A program made the translations under genes and the position numbers. Positions 34,401 to 44,931 of a stretch of DNA of 64,000 bases are shown here, in pieces. Position 1 is the first letter of the stretch. Each line of letters opens with the position of its first letter. Below the pieces are notes generated by a model. That model saw only the letters and a list, made by a program, of their open reading frames with translations. It was not told the DNA's origin and made no database searches. Location: contig OX459102.1 in assembly GCA_949775045.1 (NCBI GenBank), positions 9,767,738-9,831,737 of the forward strand. Direction: 5' to 3'. The DNA comes from Metridium senile (taxonomy: Eukaryota; Cnidaria; Anthozoa; Actiniaria; Metridiidae).

Positions 34401-35104
34401 TCAATTAAGAATGAAAATAATTCGTATACAAACATGTACTACCACGTTTGGTATTATAAGGGGTTTTTTTTGTAGAAGAGAAAATATAGTAATAGAAAGA
34501 AGTAAAAAAACACTTGTGAATTGCATACCTTTGCATATGGTTGGTTTGACGCTATCTTCATTGACAGAACACGCCTCTCAGTTCACGGTCCAAATTGTGG
34601 CCAAAAGTAGCTTCAAATTTACTCCTAAACCAGAAATGTTGTTTCTGGAAACAAAAAGGATTAAAGGTTAACTGATAAAATGGTTTAAAATGAAGAATTT
34701 AGTAATGATTTGTGTGGGTGTTTGCTGCCGTCTTGACCAGGTTTCAATTTCGCGCCAAACGGAACATTTTGAATTCTGCTTACAAACAGTACGAAAAATA
34801 ACCAGAAACTCGACAAAACTATACCTAAGGATAGGTATAAGTATTTAAAAGTATGAAGGCAAAGTTTAAGCTTACCTCGAGGGAATTTCTTGCAGTTTTG
34901 CGCCTCTTTAGCTGTGTTTACAACTTTTGCCATGTGACTCGTTCTCTCATCCAGGCAAACCTCGCTCAAAAAACGATGTCCTTTTGCTACAGCCATTAGT
35001 AAATGCTTTTGACAAACTTCCTGAAAACATAACATAAAAAGAAGGAAAAAAATTAACGTTTGTGCAATGTTTGGTCGAAATTAGGAGAGCTCTCTCACCT
35101 CCAT
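31499..35104 (-). CDS. Unrecognised multi-exon gene with basic C-terminus
   Basis: Exon 1 supplies only ATGGAG (35099-35104) before GTGAGAG. Exon 2 (34876-35020) reads in phase EVCQKHLLMAVAKGHRFLSE, VCLDERTSHMAKVV, NTAKEAQNCKKFPR, ending phase 1. A later run of exons also joins in phase: about 34221-34291 (NSSHEVKVSVNQDFHPVKED FII), 32697-32758 (DLRRQVRYWILLPSEETQPN QH) and about 31499-31635 (ARICTSKAPEKREVAKPTQK followed by a Lys/Arg-rich tail and stop). The link between exon 2 and the 34.29-kb exon is unsolved: the DNA between 34529 and 34644 has good splice sites and the right length, but its frame is broken by stops; a 23-bp micro-exon at 34529-34551 would fit. Product about 135-150 residues, probably nuclear or nucleolar because of the basic tail; family unknown. 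Confidence 0.5.
32285..32447. mobile_element. MITE family A, copy 2
   Basis: Same palindrome as 7363-7559 (GATTGGTTGATCTGTGTGTT, AAATGGGAACCTGTT), with its left end truncated. It sits in the last large intron of the unrecognised minus-strand gene. Confidence 0.85.
32845..34115. repeat. ~182-bp tandem array carrying E2F-like sites
   Basis: Word CACTTTTGGCGC recurs at about 33353, 33533, 33715, 33900 and 34083 (spacing 180-186), with degenerate relatives at about 32850, 33010 and 33175. Each unit has TTTTGGCGC, a TTTCGCGCGAC block and TTTTCCCGC; TTTSSCGC is the E2F/DP consensus. Three central units are almost identical. The array lies in an intron of the minus-strand gene at 31.5-35.1 kb. Confidence 0.85.
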
Positions 35105-36140
35105 GTTCACCGCTTCGAGTCTTGAACAAGAAAGAAAGAGTAAGCGGGGCGTGAAGCTCTTCCAAAGCAACCAACATTCTCCCGTGCAATTTTAGCCAAT
35201 CAGGACACAGAAAGAAAATTCAACGGATTATCAACCAATCAGGTGTTAGAAAGTCTAGACATAGGAAATTAATTGAAAAAGTGTGGGGTGGACTTTGAGG
35301 GTTACACAGGAATCCTGGATATATCAGGGGTTTGCACACAAGCAGCCCAACTAGTCGCTCTGAGGATTTTTTTAAAGCGAATAAAATATTTTTTTACCGC
35401 GCGCCAAGCTAAAAAAGCCGAATAAAAAAAAGGATTTTGTTATTCTTTGAGCGCTCGGTTGGGCTTCCTGTAGTGATTTGTTTGTCGTGCTGAATCGCAC
35501 GCGACTTTCTCAATCACGACAGAACTCGAGAGTTGTTGATAGAGTTGTATTTTGTCAAAATACTTCCCTCTTCGACAACGTGCGACTTTGACGAAAAGCC
35601 ACAGGAATCCCATCCGCGCGCATTCAAACAAATATACCACAGGAAGCCCGTCCACGCGCTTATTTATACGTATTTGTTGATACCTACTGTTTCCTTTTTC
35701 TTTCATATTTCCACAATAATTTCAAAAAAATCTCACGCAATGAGTACATCAAGTGGATTACGTAAACACTGCTTATGGGGACCGCTGACATAATAAAATT
35801 GATTTCGTCAAAGAAATACAGTTATTAGCGGAGGTTTTGAAAATGTCGACCCCTAAAAGGTAAGCACAGATACAAATAAAGCAGAGCAAAAACGACGATG
35901 ACGACGAACTGATTTTTGAGCCAAATCTCTAAATGGACCCTAAGAGGTACGCACAGGAGATATTTTAACCCTAAAAGGTACGCCGATCACCCCTACCACT
36001 TGGATAAAGGGAGTAAAACTATCACCCCCCCCCCCCCCCCCCCCCCTACCACCACCATCACCCCACGGGCATTTTCTTTCTTGCTCTACACAGGAAACGC
36101 TAAGGAAGCGCCAGCTGAGGAAGAAATGAGGAAGAGGAAA
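35105..36140. promoter_or_regulatory. Upstream region with clustered recurring motif
   Basis: Upstream of the minus-strand gene. Holds GGGCTTCCTGTA at 35461, CCACAGGAATCCC at 35599-35611 and CCACAGGAAGCCC at 35637-35649, CG-rich words and CCAATCAG boxes (35190, 35235). A plus-strand ATG at 35842 (MSTPKR, then GTAAGC) could start a divergent gene, but no phase-compatible second exon was found. A run of C occupies about 36022-36046. Confidence 0.4.
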
Positions 36141-36439
36141 ACATTCACATGGGAACGAGGAACTGAAATTGAATACCACGACACTGAGGACAAAACCAAT
36201 ACACGAACTGGATGCGTAGGGGTGGGGTGGGCTGTGTATAGAGATTTCAATGAGACATATAAATTAAAGTTTTATACTTTACACAATTGAGGAACACTGA
36301 ATTAGGTGATGGAAATAGATATGCTATTATAATATATATATATGTCAGTAATATGTTATCAATTTTGTTCCATATAATATATAGAGTTAAGGCACGTTGA
36401 CAAATAACCTCTCCTCTCCCCCTTTAAATGATTTTTAAT

Positions 36440-36526
36440 AGAGATATCGTTTAGGCATCTTTCTTTGTTGAGTCATTCAACGAACAGTTTCGACTCGAAC
36501 TGATCAATTTATCCGGCGTCAAACAA
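36440..36526 (+). other. Non-coding first exon of stanniocalcin-like gene 1
   Basis: TTCGACTCGAACTGATCAAT ... CAAACAA|GTAAGTGC. The donor is conserved with unit 2 (44717), there is no ATG, and the next exon begins at 41070 after CTTTATTGCAG. The start of the exon (transcription start) is not determined. Intron about 4.5 kb. Confidence 0.6.
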
Positions 36527-36734
36527 GTAAGTGCTATCGGTTTTTGTATAAAGAATATCACATTAAACTAGTGAATTGGAAAATAGAAATAACTATTAAC
36601 AGATCTAGTTTGGTAGATACTTCGATAATTGGGCATTGTTTTATATCATGCCTTTCTAACTGTAGTTTGTTCTATGAAACGTGATGGCGGTAATCTTTCG
36701 TAGCAAGTCCGTGAAATGCATGGGCTAAAATTGT

Positions 36735-36900
36735 ATTATATCTACGTTAGTGTTTTTAGAGAAACATTTGGAGCTAAAATGTACGATAAATAGCGGTTAA
36801 ACTAGTGTGGACTGTGTCGGTGTTTCTAAGGAAACAATTGTAGTAAAAATGTACGATAAATAGCGGTTAAACTAGTGTGGACTGCGTGAATATATGAGAG
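36735..36900. repeat. Minisatellite TGTACGATAAATAGCGGTTA (unit 1)
   Basis: Two to three units of about 80 bp (GTTTCTAAGGAAACAATTG ... AAACTAGTGTGGACTG). The equivalent tract in unit 2 (46450-46960) has expanded to about six units. Confidence 0.8.
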
Positions 36901-37388
36901 GAATTTTTAATTTGAGCAGCAATATGTAATATAAAATATGTACGGCCGTGACTACAGAGTTTATAGACTGATGTGGACTATGGCGGGACGCGTACGGTGT
37001 TCAAGTTGCGATCGCGAATTAATCAGACCAAAAATATATACGATAAATGTCGTTTAAGGCGAGTAACTACTATTCAAAAACTAGGCAAATGCACATGATT
37101 TTTCCTTTCCTGTGACCCTGGGTTATAGTTTTGATTGCGTTACTAATGCGTTTTGTTGACCTATACTACCTTGAGCTACTGAGACAAGCATGCGGGCTAG
37201 CATTTCTTATGGAATAACTATATCTATTTCAGGATTGAAACTTTTCACTGCCAAATTGGCTATATAGTTCTAATATGATATCTAAGATATATCTAAGATT
37301 ATAATATCTAAGATATTTTTTGGGTAGTACTCAATATATACTTTTTGTTAGTGCAACAAAGGCTGCTCGATATTTTTTTTCGAGTTTA

Positions 37389-37622
37389 AGGCTACGTTTA
37401 CACGGGACCGGACGAATTTTTGACCGGTCAAAAAACATCCGCATACGGGTTCCCTTCACACGAGACCGCGCTAAACGTGCAATAATTTGGACGCATAACC
37501 GATCAAATATTCGTCTGAACAGGACGAAAATATTGTTCGGTTCCGTGTGCGTGACAGCATGCATGTCCAGGACGATTTTTTGACCGGTCAAAAATTCGTC
37601 CGGTCCCTTGTAAACCTAGCCT
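37389..37622. mobile_element. MITE with GACCGGTC arms (unit 1 only)
   Basis: 234 bp; ends AGGCTACGTTTACACGGGAC and GTCCCTTGTAAACCTAGCCT, each followed inward by CGGACGAATTTTTGACCGGT and its inverted copy. Absent from unit 2. Confidence 0.85.
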
Positions 37623-37749
37623 AAAAGCTTGCTCGACATTTGTTTTTTAAATTCAGCCCCCCTCCTCCTCCCCATCAAATATCAAATGTTCCATTCCTAA
37701 GTAACAGGAACAGCAGGGAGTTTTGAGATAGATCAGTGTTTCTTAGGAA

Positions 37750-38890
37750 ATAATTTAAGAAAATTGTTTGAAGTTGTGAAAACGCACTTGCCTAGTGAAC
37801 ATGCGTACGCGGACGATACGCAGTTGTATCTAGCTTTTAAACCTGATTGTACTGCAAGCACCGAGGATGCTATTGCTGCAATGGAACTGTGTGTACGGGA
37901 TATCAGGAAGTGGATGCTTTGCGATCAACTCAAGATTAACGACGACAAGACCGAATTTGTTATTATTGGAACACGACAGCAACTGTCAAAAGTTCAAGTG
38001 GACGGCCTAACTGTAGGCGATGCTAATGTACCATCTGTGTCTTCAGTCAAGAACCTTGGATTTCGGATCGACAGCAACCTCAGCTTAAGAGTTAACATCA
38101 ACAATACTTGTAAAGCTGCCTACTATCATATCACAAATGTTAGACGTATCAGGAAGTATCTGAGTGTTGAAGCAACAAAAACTCTCATTCATGCATTAAT
38201 AATAGGACGCATTGACTATTGCAATAGTATTTTATATGGACTACCAACTAAAGATATTGAAAAATTACAACGCTCCAAAACTCTGCGGCTAGATTGATTC
38301 ATAATCTTCCTAAGTTTTCACATATAACGCCAGTTTTATATAATTTGCACTGGCTTCCAGTAGAATTTAGAATTAAATTTAAGTTAATTGTTATTACTTT
38401 TAAAGTACTAAATGGGCTAGCCCCAAGTTATTTATGTGAATTAATTTCTTTAAAAGAGAGTAGACGCTACCAATTAAGGTCAAATGATGGACTTTTTCTA
38501 AATTTACCAAAAATAATAACTAAGAAGACAGTAGGCGATCGAGCCTTTTCAGCTGCAGCACTGACCAAAACAATGGAACAGCCTCCCTACTAATATTCGA
38601 ACGGAGAAAAATTTTAATACATTTAAAGTTTTACTTAAAACACATTTATTCAAATTAGCATTTTATTAGGTCGTTTTTATATTCATAATTGTATTTTAAA
38701 GTAATTTAATATATTCTTAATAGTAATTTTATAGGTTTTAACCTTTTTTAGTCCATTATTTAATATGTACATATTGTAATTATATTTAGTGATAACGTTT
38801 ATTTTATATCATGTACTGCGCATTAGATCATATACATATGTATTTTGGGCATTATAAGTATTAAAATTATTATTATTATTATTATTACAA
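37750..38890 (+). pseudogene. 5'-truncated CR1/L2-type LINE reverse transcriptase
   Basis: Two overlapping frames (37764-38297 and 38294-38593) carry the C-terminal part of a non-LTR reverse transcriptase: the catalytic block AYADDTQLYLAF, then LKINDDKTEFVIIG, VKNLGFRIDSNLS, IDYCNSILYGLP and, in the second frame, ITPVLYNLHWLPVEFRIKFK. A frameshift at about 38280-38295 separates them, and everything upstream of the YADD block is missing. The 3' end carries the (ATT)n tail usual for this clade (38870-38889). A dead copy inserted in intron 1 of unit 1. Confidence 0.9.
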
Positions 38891-39295
38891 TGGGCTACTG
38901 TTTAAAATGAATCTAAAGTTCGGCAGGACTTTCCAAATGACGTTTATTTCATACACAAATATTGACAGAATCGAAACCTATGCATCACTCACTGAATAGT
39001 CTGAATACTTTTCCATACCACTTAAAGGGTCGAATCTCGAAGTGAATATTTCAGGTATTTACTAATCTTTGTGTTTTGTTTTGTTTGTATTGGTAAACAA
39101 TTAAAGCATGGCACACTGAATTAATTTTTCCCAGAAATGCGTTTTCGTTTAAACTATTAAGATTGAACCCATTCAATAATGTAACACCAATTATCGTTGT
39201 GTTCCTGAAGGTGTTTCTTGTTGCAAAAACAACGAAACTTTGTGCACGCTTGGATAGATATAGTCAATATTAAGTATGCAGTACTCAGCTAATGT

Positions 39296-39900
39296 TTTAG
39301 ATCTACTCTAGGGATCAGTGTCGATTAATATGCCTGCGGCATTAGTCTTTTTTTTTTTTAATTTTTAATTTTTTTTATTATATCTACAAACATACATAAT
39401 GACATACAACACGAAAAAGATAACTTAAAATAATTAATTTTACAATAACGCCATTCTTTTATCGGGCTTTTAGGATACTCAGTATATCTAATTAAAGCGA
39501 TAAACATATATATTTACATACAGCACGAAAAAGATTACTTACAATAATTAATAATTACAATTAACGCCATTCTTTTATCGGGCTTTTTAGATACTGTACT
39601 AATACATTGTTTTATATAAATTTATTAGTTTGCTATATTTTTCTAAATGAGTATGCAACCTGGAATTTTTTTTTGCTATAATATATTCTAATTTTTCATA
39701 TTCTGCAAGCTTAGCTTTGTAATATTCTAAAGTTGGTATTTTTTCTTGAAGTTTTGTACTATACAAGACATATTTATACAACAAAAATAAAAAATTTTCA
39801 AACATATTGTCATCAGCTCCTAATATTATATTTTTTACACTAATGGAGTTTAGATCTACTCTAGGGCTCAGTGTCGATTAATATGCCTGCGACATTGTCT
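39296..39900 (-). mobile_element. Insertion with poly-T edge and 52-bp flanking duplication
   Basis: TTTAGATCTACTCTAGGG ... GATTAATATGCCTGCG occurs at 39298 and 39849, but only once in unit 2 (49478), so about 550 bp was inserted here with a long flanking duplication. The insert starts with a T run (a poly-A tail if read on minus), contains a ~110-bp direct repeat (CACGAAAAAGAT ... CGCCATTCTTTTATCGGGCT), and on minus encodes a Lys/Glu/Tyr-rich frame (39599-39805) of unknown nature. Confidence 0.6.
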
Positions 39901-40914
39901 AATTTTGTGGAAAAGAGGATAAAACATTAAATACAATGGAAATTTGCATTCGTTATAGAACTGAACTATCAAAAAATAACTGAATAAAAACATTTCAATA
40001 AATTTGAAGTGTTTCAGTGCATGTGACCTGATCCAAAATAAACAAATTATCAAAGGTAATTTATGCGATGCCTGAAACATATTTTTAGCGCCTTTCATAA
40101 TCATGATGTAGTCATCGAAATAATATAAAATACCAACGTAAAAAAGGCAGTTTATTTTATTTCTGTCAATCAATCAATCAAACAATCAATCAATCAATCA
40201 TAATTGCACATTATAAAATAACTATTAGAAATCACGCATTCTGATTGGTTGAGGCGCTACAGCACGCGCGTTTGCATGTTGATCAATTTGTATTTTATAA
40301 AAGAAATAGAAAACTTGCTTTCTGTGCTGTATGCAGTTATAAAGCACTTGGGGATTTTCAGAACACACATTTGATTTGAAGCTTAACACTTCTCTTCGTG
40401 TTCTGGCAGCCCTGCATGCTCACAACACGAATGCGCGTTTTCTATTTCTCGAATAACAAAAAATTTATTTTGATTCTTGCCATTGTAAAGTCTACAGTAC
40501 GGTACGGAAAGCATAATATCACTGTCGTAGGTTAGGAGCAACTCTAGAATACCCGGCATGCACTGTAGAAGTTGCAGTAGTGGCACTATTTGAAAACGAC
40601 ACAATAACACGCAATTTATCTATTATCATGTAAATAAGTGACGGCATATTCTAACCTAGCCGTTAGTGCTATGTTATATTAATTTAAGCAAAGAACGGGA
40701 AAGCCTGCGATACAATACTGATATAAAATGCAAGGGTATTATATTTATATATATATATATATATATTATACAGTAACTATTTAAATGTAATTTAATGTAA
40801 ATTTAATTAATTTTAGATTCTTGACACTATTAATGTAAATTTGTAAATTATTGATTATGAGGGCCATAAGTTTATTAGCTTTTAGCTATTTAGTGCTACC
40901 CTCTATAAATAAAG

Positions 40915-40940
40915 TTTCTTACTTACTTACTTACTTACTA
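40915..40940. repeat. (TTAC)n microsatellite
   Basis: Five to six TTAC units after CCTCTATAAATAAAGTTTC, a common 3' end of short retroposed elements. Confidence 0.8.
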
Positions 40941-41071
40941 TTATTTCACGGCGTTACATTTATAATTAAGCGACAATATGCTCCACCTATACACCTATAT
41001 ATGTTGAATTACACAACAAATATGAAAATCCTTGTATGTATTTTTAAAAGATTGTCTTCTTTATTGCAGGC

Positions 41072-42394
41072 ATGGTTTTTCAGTTGTTTTTGGTAGCCTA
41101 CTTGGTGAACAGTGTTCTTGGTAACTGTGGTCCTAACAACAGTCCCACAGGAACTATTGAATGTGTTTCAAGTCCTTATTACAACTACAAGTATCAATGG
41201 GCTACCTGTCTGAGCAATGCGTACATACAGCAAAAGAGCGCACACAGGCACATCTGTAGGAACCATTTGGCCAAGTACTGTTACTATCAATGCATGATTG
41301 AAGTCCATGGCAAAGGATCTGGTTTAGTCTCTAGGGATTGTTCTTGTACACCAGGCCAAAGACCCCTGTATCAACATGTCACATTGCCTGCATGGTGTCT
41401 TAGTCCATCAGGAAAAGACTGCCATTGGTACCGTAAATGCCTTGAAAAGAAGTATTCCTGTAAAGACACAAGCAATGCCTACTCCATTAGATACGCCGAG
41501 AGATTCTGTTGGTTGTTTAAAGACAACAAGAACAGGTTTACATTAAAGGGACAGCAATGGGTTGACGCGGTGCGCAAGTGCCTACAAGTTGGACTAGTGC
41601 CTTTACTTCGACCATGGCTGAAACCTTCTTGCCAACAAATACGCAAATTTGCGTTGTATTCGCACAAGCCATGTTACGTCTATCCAGATACAAATGTTAC
41701 TTCTGTTTGTGACCTTGAATGCAAGGAGTTCTTCAAGATATTTTACACTATCAAAACATCGTTTTTTAAACTAGACACTGCATGGGAGTCTTTAAAAGGA
41801 TTGTGGAACATCATTGACAGATGTGGCTTGAATTGCACCAAAAACTGGTTCAGCAACAACAAGATTATCATGATCACAAAGATGGGCTTTAGGAATCTGA
41901 AAAATCAACGATCAAGACAATCAAGTGACGCGAGTGACGACGAGTCCCTGCCAGAGGAAGACAAGCAAAGCAGGTTTGCAGAGAATGTTGTGTCAGCCAT
42001 TGCCATCGCCCTGAAATGGAATGGACAAGTGCTTGACTGGTTTGCATACCATGATAATAGTTTATCGAGTCTTTATGTCGTCCTTGCTGACAAGAAAGGA
42101 TTGGGTATCGTACAAACATCAACTCCTGCTGTCAACTTGAATGATACCGTGTCAGGGCTAGCCTTGGTCATTAAGAACAGCAGCTTACCAGTACAAGTAA
42201 ACGGTGAGAACATCTGGCTGACGTCTTTAAACAGCTGCAACGATAAGTCATGTGACCAGACACAGTCCTTGGCCGTGTCTTCCAAGCCTCCAGACTTTAG
42301 TGGTGCCCAGGCTATCGTGGTCAATGGTTTGCTTGTTGGTACCAGTCTTCTGGTCCAGTTGACCCTTGCATTCTGGTGGTCCACCCCACAGTGA
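41072..42394 (+). CDS. Stanniocalcin-like secreted/anchored Cys-rich protein 1
   Basis: 440 residues in one coding exon; the acceptor (TTTATTGCAG|GC) lies 2 bp before the ATG. Signal peptide about 1-17 (MVFQLFLVAYLVNSVLG). An N-terminal Cys module (19-92) is followed by a stanniocalcin-like domain (about 109-255): CLSPSGKDCHWYRKCLEKKY, RYAERFCWLF, FTLKGQQWVDAVRKCLQ, SCQQIRKFALYSHKPCYVYP, SVCDLECKEFFKIFYTIKTS. A basic linker at 279-283 reads RSRQS; an acidic stretch and a C-terminal domain (300-395) follow. The end (412-435) is hydrophobic with only FWWSTPQ after it, as in GPI-anchor signals or a terminal membrane segment. Vertebrate stanniocalcins act in calcium/phosphate balance and protease inhibition; that role should not be assumed here. 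Paralogue at 50510. Confidence 0.85.
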   Translation: MVFQLFLVAYLVNSVLGNCGPNNSPTGTIECVSSPYYNYKYQWATCLSNAYIQQKSAHRHICRNHLAKYCYYQCMIEVHGKGSGLVSRDCSCTPGQRPLYQHVTLPAWCLSPSGKDCHWYRKCLEKKYSCKDTSNAYSIRYAERFCWLFKDNKNRFTLKGQQWVDAVRKCLQVGLVPLLRPWLKPSCQQIRKFALYSHKPCYVYPDTNVTSVCDLECKEFFKIFYTIKTSFFKLDTAWESLKGLWNIIDRCGLNCTKNWFSNNKIIMITKMGFRNLKNQRSRQSSDASDDESLPEEDKQSRFAENVVSAIAIALKWNGQVLDWFAYHDNSLSSLYVVLADKKGLGIVQTSTPAVNLNDTVSGLALVIKNSSLPVQVNGENIWLTSLNSCNDKSCDQTQSLAVSSKPPDFSGAQAIVVNGLLVGTSLLVQLTLAFWWSTPQ

Positions 42395-43189
42395 TAAGAC
42401 CGCGTGGTTACCTAGGAGAACCGCACTTTTGTTGTAAATTTTATTATTTTTTTAATCTTTGACGTTCAACGAACCTTAGGGTCAGTTTGGTGTGTTCAGT
42501 AATTTTTTATTGACATTTCTATTTTGAATCCCTGAGCCCGCACTATCACAACTCAGCGATGTTTTCAAAATGGAGGGCGTTGAAAGCTGATGAAACCCTG
42601 GGGACGAGTTAATTATTTTAAATAGTTTTTGTTTGTCTGTGTTTTTCTATATCGTTATAATGTAACATGACTTTGATATATAATGGGTTATTAATATGCA
42701 TGCATTGATAATTAATGTAGCTTTGTCACTAGTAAATAAAAAAATATTACTGTTGGTTTTTTGTTCGTTTTTTCGTTTGTCTGTCTGTCTGTTTTGCTCT
42801 CGCATGAAGTCTGCAAATAAGGATTAAAACATTTTAAATAACAACAAACCACTTTTGTATAGATATATGTTGTGAAAAACCTAAAAATGATTATAGCTTA
42901 AACAAATCAGCAGAAATAAGTAATCATCCATGCAATCATATGTTCGCAATAATTTTAATAGTCACTTGGTAATATATACTCACTATGGTTTACATATATT
43001 ATAAATACGGAGGTGATTATAGAAAATCGCGCGCTGTGATTGGTCGAGAAATTCACGCTATTTAATTCTCGATAATCACCTAGTACAGCGTTTCCCGCGC
43101 TTTTGGAAATAAGAAATGACCATTTTGTCTTTAAAAAACGGCTGGTTATTTATACTTTTTGATATAATCACTTTTGTATTTATACTTAA

Positions 43190-43690
43190 AAACTCTTTAA
43201 TAATTCATAACCATTTTGTCCAATCCGATGCTCATCTCTGGTCACGAGGAAAGCATTGTACATGTATACCGCATAATCTACGGCTGAAAAGCGGAGGGAT
43301 TTGAATGCGACCCAAGGGAATGATATGATGTTTAGAATAGAAGAACAATGGAATGCAAATGAACATGAAGCATTATATAATGGCACATGTGTCATTATAT
43401 AATGCTTCATGTCCATAATTCATATATTACCTTTCCCCTCATATCAACTGACGAGTAAATAAACATCAGACTTAGAAATAATTTACTTTTAGATTTTTGG
43501 TGAAAAAAAGTCTTTGAGTGCCAATGCCAGGATTTGAACCGAGATCTTCTTTAATCCATTATACTACTCAATCAATTGATTCAAGCTGGTTTGCATTCCT
43601 CTATTATTACTGTAAATCAATTCCCAAATGCAAACAACCTTCCGTTTTCTTTTGTTTCATCGATATTGGACAAAATGGTCATGAATTACT
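43190..43690. mobile_element. Inverted-repeat element (CATTTTGTCCAAT arms) with inner hairpins
   Basis: TAATTCATAACCATTTTGTC (43200) is inverted at 43667-43687 (GACAAAATGGTCATGAATTA). Inside is a perfect hairpin at 43366-43412 (ACATGAAGCATTATATAATG and its complement around CACATGTG). Confidence 0.65.
43515..43565 (-). other. tRNA-like B-box sequence
   Basis: On minus the DNA reads GAGTAGTATAATGGATTAAA and GGTTCAAATCCTGGCATTGG, like pol III A and B boxes of a tRNA 3' half. No full cloverleaf can be folded by eye, so it is at best a tRNA relic or SINE head. Confidence 0.2.
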
Positions 43691-43727
43691 AATCAGTTTT
43701 TTAATTAAGTCATTCAAAAAACTCGCA

Positions 43728-43900
43728 GCACGTGTTTTATCAGGTATAAAATCCCTTGCACTTCGCCCTCGGGATTTTATACCCTGATAAAAGACTCTGC
43801 TGCTCGTTTTTTAAATAGTACTAAAACAATTATTCACCTCAGGCTCAGTGAATATCGGTGAATGATAACCTTGCCTTAGTCTCGGTTATTGTTCACCGAT
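43728..43900. repeat. Two short hairpins
   Basis: TTTATCAGGTATAAAATCCC / GGGATTTTATACCCTGATAA (43736-43788) and GAATATCGGTGAATGATAAC / GGTTATTGTTCACCGATATT (43851-43903). Confidence 0.8.
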
Positions 43901-43991
43901 ATTCAATTCGCCTTAGGCGAGTACTTGTAAAATATTGGGCTGGAGCGAAGCCACGAATATGGATATATGAATATGTATATCGTGTATGGAT

Positions 43992-44269
43992 AGAGTACAA
44001 ACACTAAAAGTGTGCAATAGAGTACATTCAAACACTAAAAGTGTGCAATACTTTGTACTATTTACCACTAAATAGTGTTGATTAAACTATAGAGAACAAA
44101 AGAATTTGCATAATTTAGCAGTATTTAGTGGTATTTATGTTGCACACTTTTAGTGTTTGTACTCTTCTTTGTACTATAGTGTTGATTGAACAATAGAGAA
44201 CAAAAGAATTTGCATAATTTAGCAGTATTTAGTGGTATTTATGTTGCACACTTTTAGTGTTTGTACTCT
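43992..44269. mobile_element. Palindromic element (AGAGTACAAACACTAAAAGT ends)
   Basis: Ends AGAGTACAAACACTAAAAGT / ACTTTTAGTGTTTGTACTCT, with two inner direct copies of each arm (GAACAAAAGAATTTGCATAA). It lies at the boundary between the two duplication units. Confidence 0.8.
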
Positions 44270-44629
44270 ATAGGCTACTAATTTCTCGTGCCTAGATCCT
44301 GCTACTATTCGGAAAGTGAATGAGTAGGGTCTGGGTACGAAAATGCTAATAGAAGAGATCAAGGAGCCTGGGAACGAGGAACTGAAAACTGAAGGAAATA
44401 CCAGGAAAACCGGAAATGCAACCAACCAACTGCAGTGAGAGGAGGTGTGGGGGTTGGGGTTTTTCGATATTACAATGAAACATAAATTGTATTGACGTTT
44501 TACTTGCAGAAATGAAGAACAATGAACTATTTAATAGAAGTATAAAAGTCGATGGTATTATATTGATTATATATGAAATGGTTTACGTTGAGGCCCGTTC
44601 GTTGACAAAAACCCTCTCCCTCCCCGTAA

Positions 44630-44717
44630 AATAATTTTAGACAAAGTTTAAGGCGTCGGTTGTTGAATCATTCAACAAACAGTTTCGACTTGATCTGATC
44701 AATTTATCGTCAAACAG
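44630..44717 (+). other. Non-coding first exon of stanniocalcin-like gene 2
   Basis: Homologue of the exon at 36440-36526: TTGAATCATTCAACAAACAG, then TTTCGACTTGATCTGATCAA and CAAACAG|GTAAGTGC. The intron reaches to 50507, about 5.8 kb. Confidence 0.6.
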
Positions 44718-44931
44718 GTAAGTGCTATCAGTTTTTGTAATAATATCACCTGAAACTAGTGAATTGGAAAATAGAAATAACGATTTACAGCTGTAGTTTG
44801 GTAGATACTTCGATAATTGGGCATTGTTTTATATCATGCCTCACTAACGGTAGTTTGTTCTATGAAACGTGAGGGCGTTAGTAATCTTTCGTAGCAAGTC
44901 GGTGAAATCTGCTAACAAGTTGTACTAAAAA

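Larger units (their letters stand above)
36145..43010 (+). repeat. Segmental duplication, unit 1
   Basis: Matches 44365-53530 in order: GGGAACGAGGAACTGAAA, the first exon (TTTCGACT...GATCAATTTATC), GTAGTTTGTTCTATGAAACG, TGTACGATAAATAGCGGTTA minisatellite, GGTTTCTTGTTGCAAAA, TTTAGATCTACTCT, the intronless ORF and 3' flank (GAAACCCTGGGGACGAGTTA). Differences are mostly transposon insertions private to one unit. Confidence 0.9.

Noticed and set aside
34411..34671. 86-codon plus-strand frame
   Set aside because: Antisense to the minus-strand gene's uncertain exon region, with no start context, splice sites or family resemblance.
35842..36290. Plus-strand gene MSTPKR plus the exon after CTCTACACAG at 36101
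   Set aside because: The open frame of the second exon needs one carried base but the first exon carries two; joined as read it stops within three codons.
43515..43565. tRNA gene on the minus strand
   Set aside because: Only A-box and B-box-like words are present; acceptor and anticodon stems do not pair by eye. Kept as a low-confidence tRNA-like relic.
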